The position numbers and the translations under genes were made by a program. The notes beneath the pieces were generated by a model that was not told the origin of the DNA, made no database searches, and saw nothing but the letters and a program-made list of their open reading frames with translations. This document shows positions 60,612 through 64,000 of a stretch of 64,000 nucleotides of DNA, piece after piece. The DNA comes from Bacillota bacterium (GTDB taxonomy: Bacteria > Bacillota > UBA4882 > UBA10575), in NCBI GenBank assembly GCA_012727425.1, contig JAAYHQ010000079.1:25752-89751 (forward strand), given 5' to 3'. The number at the start of each line of letters is the position of its first letter. Positions within the stretch are counted from its first letter, which is position 1.

Positions 60612-62036
60612 ATGCGTTCCACATTTGGCGGTATCGAAACAATGTTGCGGGGATTGCGGGCCCAGCAGTTGGCTCTGGATACGACCGGGCATAACATCAG
60701 TAACGCCAACACCCCGGGTTATTCCCGGCAAACGGTGGATATGACGGCGACTGATCCGTATGCGGTGCCGACGATGAACCGGTATCAGATTGCCGGTCAG
60801 ATCGGAACCGGCGTTACGGTGACCCAGATTCGCCGGTTGCGGGACCTGTTTGTGGACCGGCGAACCCAATATGAGAATGCCGCGCTGGGTTACTGGGATG
60901 CGCGGCAGCGTAACTTCAGCCATTTGGAAGTGACGTTGGCCGAACCGGCGGAACTCGATACCGGGTCCAGTATCGGTTATCACCTTAATGAGTTCTGGTC
61001 GGCCCTGCAACAACTGGGGAATGCCAACCGGGCCGACAATATTGCCGTCCGCTCGGTGGTCCGGGAGAAAGCAAACAACCTCTGTGACTCGATCCGCAGT
61101 ACCTACCGGCAGCTGACTACTTTGCAAAAGGACCTCAGTGCGGAGATTGCGGTGAAGATCGGACGGATTAATTCTTTAGCCGACCAGATTGCCGGATTGA
61201 ATGCGGAGATTGCCAAGATCACGGCGGTGGGGGACAACCCCAATGATCTGCTGGACAAGCGGGAAGTTTTGGTGGGCGAGCTCTCCACCTTGGTTTCCAT
61301 CTCCATCCAGAGTGATGAGCGCAGTCAGTACAACATTAGTATCGCAGGGATGCTTTTGGTTGCCGGGGACATGTCATGCCACATGGATGTCCTGGATGAC
61401 GGCCGTATCGTCTGGGCCCACAACGGGCTGGATGTTCAATTTACCAACGGTGAGATCAGAGGCTTGCTGGAGATGCGGGACGTGGAAGTTCAGTATTATG
61501 TGGATTCGTTAAACGATTTTGCCACCACGCTGATCACCGCGTTTAACAACCAGCATAGCCTGGGAACAGATTTAGATGGAAACACCGGAAATAACTTTTT
61601 TGCCGGGACTGGTGCGGCGGATATTACCCTCGACAATGCAATTCTGGCTGATGACGGGCTGCGCCGGATCGCCGCTGCTTTGATTACAGGCCCTTGGGAT
61701 AATCAAGTTGGTAACGGCGACAATGCGTTGGAACTTGCCCGTGTGCTCAAAGAAGTGCCTTTAATTAACGGTAATACCTTGTCGGATTTCTACGATAGTT
61801 TAATTGCGAAATTAGGGGTGGATGCGGAAAAGGCAAAGGTGACCCATGACAACCAGAAGACGCTGGTTGGGCACCTCAAAAACATGCAGGAATCGGTGGC
61901 CGGGGTCTCCCTTGATGAGGAGATGGCTAATTTAATCAAGTTCCAGAATGCTTACAACGCGGCCGCCCGGATGATGACCGCCATCGATGAGGTTTTAGAT
62001 CGCTTGATCAACGGCACCGGCATCGTCGGCCGGTAA
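60612..62036 (+). CDS. flgK: Flagellar hook-associated protein 1
   Basis: GIETMLRGLRAQQLALDTTGHNISNANTPGYSRQ; C-terminal VSLDEEMANLIKFQNAYNAAARMMTAIDEVLD. Confidence 0.97.
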   Translation: MRSTFGGIETMLRGLRAQQLALDTTGHNISNANTPGYSRQTVDMTATDPYAVPTMNRYQIAGQIGTGVTVTQIRRLRDLFVDRRTQYENAALGYWDARQRNFSHLEVTLAEPAELDTGSSIGYHLNEFWSALQQLGNANRADNIAVRSVVREKANNLCDSIRSTYRQLTTLQKDLSAEIAVKIGRINSLADQIAGLNAEIAKITAVGDNPNDLLDKREVLVGELSTLVSISIQSDERSQYNISIAGMLLVAGDMSCHMDVLDDGRIVWAHNGLDVQFTNGEIRGLLEMRDVEVQYYVDSLNDFATTLITAFNNQHSLGTDLDGNTGNNFFAGTGAADITLDNAILADDGLRRIAAALITGPWDNQVGNGDNALELARVLKEVPLINGNTLSDFYDSLIAKLGVDAEKAKVTHDNQKTLVGHLKNMQESVAGVSLDEEMANLIKFQNAYNAAARMMTAIDEVLDRLINGTGIVGR

Positions 62037-62065
62037 GGTAATTTCGGTCCAAGGAGGGGTTTGCC

Positions 62066-62953
62066 ATGCGTGTTACGGACAGCATGATCCACATGGGCGT
62101 GCAGGATAATATCCAGAGGGCCATGCAACGTTTGAACAAACACTACAATCAACTGACCACCGGGAAGATGATCAACCGGCCTTCCGATGATCCGGTCGGG
62201 CTGATTTTGGGCATGCGCCTCAAGAAAGGGATTACTGAGAACGAGCAATACAAGGAGAACGTGAACGCTGCCTTGGCGTTGTTGAACGGTTCGGACTACG
62301 CCTTGGATGAGATGACCAAAGCCTTGCAACGTTTAGAAGAATTGGCGGTTCAAGGGGCGAACGGGACGCTTGATGAGATTTCTTTGAACGCCATCGCCAA
62401 TGAAGTGGAAGAATTGCGCAACCATTTATACCAGATAGCCAACACCAAACAGGAAAATACCTACATCTTTGGTGGAGAAAAAACAACCACTCCCCCTTAC
62501 GAGCTGGATACCACCACAACACCGCCGGGGGTGAATTGGCAGGGTTCTTTAAATCCGCTCAAAGCGGAGGTGGGACCGGGGATTGTCATGGAGGTTACGG
62601 TTCCTGGCGACCGGATTTTTGGCACTTTCTTTGATGAGTTGGCGCAGTTCATCGATAATTTACGGAACGGGAACTTCCGTGACATCTCGGCCAATGACAT
62701 TACCAACATCCAAAACCGTTTGGATGAAGTTTTACAGATCCGTGGTGAGATTGGCGCCAAGGTGAACCGGTTGGAGAAGAATGTGGATCGGATGGAACTG
62801 ATGGATATTAACTTCCGGGAACTCCTCAGCAAGATCGAAGATACGGACTATGCCGAGGTTACTATGAACCTGATGATGCAAGAAAGCGTTTACCAGGCTG
62901 CTCTGGCCACCAGCGCCCGGATAATGCGCAGCACCCTCGTTAATTACATATAG
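62066..62953 (+). CDS. flgL: Flagellar hook-associated protein 3
   Basis: MRVTDSMIHMGVQDNIQRAMQRLNKHYNQLTTGKMINRPSDDPVG. Confidence 0.97.
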   Translation: MRVTDSMIHMGVQDNIQRAMQRLNKHYNQLTTGKMINRPSDDPVGLILGMRLKKGITENEQYKENVNAALALLNGSDYALDEMTKALQRLEELAVQGANGTLDEISLNAIANEVEELRNHLYQIANTKQENTYIFGGEKTTTPPYELDTTTTPPGVNWQGSLNPLKAEVGPGIVMEVTVPGDRIFGTFFDELAQFIDNLRNGNFRDISANDITNIQNRLDEVLQIRGEIGAKVNRLEKNVDRMELMDINFRELLSKIEDTDYAEVTMNLMMQESVYQAALATSARIMRSTLVNYI

Positions 62954-62991
62954 GTTAGTTAGGACGCCCGTTGAAGTAATGAGGTGGAAAA

Positions 62992-63447
62992 ATGAAGATA
63001 AAGACCAAGTTTTTCGGCGAAATTGAAGTTCCTGCGGAAGAGATCATTCATTTTCCCAGTGGATTGCCGGGTTTTGAATCGGAAAAGGAATTTGTCCATT
63101 TACAACCGGAAGATTCGGTCTTTGGTTGTCTCCAATCCTGTCATCAACCGGCGACGGCCTTTATTGTACTCTCTCCGTACCAGCTCTGCCCCGACTATGA
63201 GTTTGAGTTGGATGAGGAGAAACGGGAGGCTTTGGCTGTTGCGAAGCCGGAAGAGGTAAAAGTGCTGTCCATTGTCACTATCCCGCCGGGAAAACCGGAG
63301 GAGGCGACGGTAAACCTCTATGCGCCGATTGTGATCAATACCACCGCGAAAAAGGGGATGCAAGTCATTCTCAGCGAAAGCGGTTACCCCTTGCGGTTTA
63401 AACTCTGGGCCCCAAAAGGGTCGTCTTCCACGGCCGCGGCCAAATAA
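62992..63447 (+). CDS. fliW: Flagellar assembly factor FliW
   Basis: TKFFGEIEVPAEEIIHFPSGLPGFESEKEFV; APIVINTTAKKGMQVIL. Confidence 0.97.
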   Translation: MKIKTKFFGEIEVPAEEIIHFPSGLPGFESEKEFVHLQPEDSVFGCLQSCHQPATAFIVLSPYQLCPDYEFELDEEKREALAVAKPEEVKVLSIVTIPPGKPEEATVNLYAPIVINTTAKKGMQVILSESGYPLRFKLWAPKGSSSTAAAK

Positions 63448-63621
63448 GCCGGCCGTCGCGGCAGGATCTTCCTTGGTTTTGGCGAACATAGCAGAAGAAT
63501 TATTTGAAGTATGATTTAAAGAAAACGGGGCAGCTTATTCTAAGGCAAGCCCATAATCCACTGGAACGCGAGGCCGGAGGGTTCCGGGGGCAAGTGAGAG
63601 GTAGAGTCAAGGAGGATTTAA

Positions 63622-63855
63622 ATGCTGGTATTGACCAGAAAAACCAACGAAAGCATCATCATCGGCGACGATATTAAGGTAACCGTGGTAGAAGTCAAGG
63701 GCGAACAGGTCAAACTGGGGATCAGTGCGCCCAAACGGATTCCGGTCCACCGGGAGGAGGTTTACCTGGAGATCCAGAGGGAGAACCAAAAGGCCGCGGC
63801 GGCGGGAGTTGGCATCGACGAGTTGAACGTGCTGTGGAGCAAAAAGACAGAGTAA
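63622..63855 (+). CDS. csrA: Carbon storage regulator CsrA
   Basis: [48 protein letters not shown]. Confidence 0.98.
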   Translation: MLVLTRKTNESIIIGDDIKVTVVEVKGEQVKLGISAPKRIPVHREEVYLEIQRENQKAAAAGVGIDELNVLWSKKTE

Positions 63856-63879
63856 AGACCCGGGTCTTTACTCTTTTTA
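63849..63879 (+). terminator. Terminator overlapping the csrA stop codon
   Basis: 26-bp palindrome AGAGTAAAGACCCGGGTCTTTACTCT followed by TTTTT. Confidence 0.9.
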
Positions 63880-63941
63880 TCCCAATTCCACCCTCCTTTT
63901 ATGATTAATAAATTAATAATGGGTAATTTCCAGGCGGCCCT

Positions 63942-63968
63942 TAATTTTTATCCGGATTTTGCCGATGA
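63942..63968 (+). promoter_or_regulatory. Sigma-28-type promoter candidate at window edge
   Basis: TAAT (63942-63945)-N15-GCCGATGA (63961-63968). Confidence 0.55.
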
Positions 63969-64000
63969 CTTAATGTAGCTGGGAAATGTTAGTTTTGGGG

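Overview
This 64 kb window looks like a chromosomal segment of an anaerobic, spore-forming, flagellated Firmicute. The evidence is DivIVA/SepF/YlmH, SpmAB, SpoIIP, WhiA, Rex, a T-box leader, and a comF-flgM-flgN-flgK-flgL-fliW-csrA order. It is mostly core genome. In order it contains: an NrdG fragment, pgeF, a HlyD-like adaptor, yggS, sepF, proC, ylmH and divIVA; spmAB divergent from whiA; a gap-pgk-tpiA-gpmI-eno-secG glycolytic cluster; a Cys-rich MCP; ackA; smpB and tmRNA; split chromate transporters; transketolase; an RluA-type pseudouridine synthase; a LysM protein; a LacI-regulated sugar ABC/GH3 operon; azlCD; RNase P RNA; a duplicated PII-like gene beside a duplicated DUF1538 membrane protein; fabH; Fur with thiolation-type ATPases; T-box-cysE-cysS; sua5 through an in-frame LMW-phosphatase/RpiB ORF, upp and tagO; a P-type ATPase; spoIIP; rex; recD2; comFA/comFC; and the late flagellar genes. 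I saw no CRISPR array, transposase, prophage or rRNA operon. The most interesting items are: (1) an intergenic locus at about 19.3-19.6 kb that looks like one or two terminator-ended structured RNAs with anti-Shine-Dalgarno motifs; (2) the DUF1538 plus tandem-PII module; (3) an MCP with a Cys-rich cytosolic C-terminus and no apparent extracellular sensor; (4) regulatory sites that can be read directly, namely a FapR-like box at fabH, a perfect Fur-type box at fur, a LacI palindrome, and sigma-28-type promoters; (5) a possible ATT start for spmA. All family names come from recognising protein motifs by eye. No database search was run.
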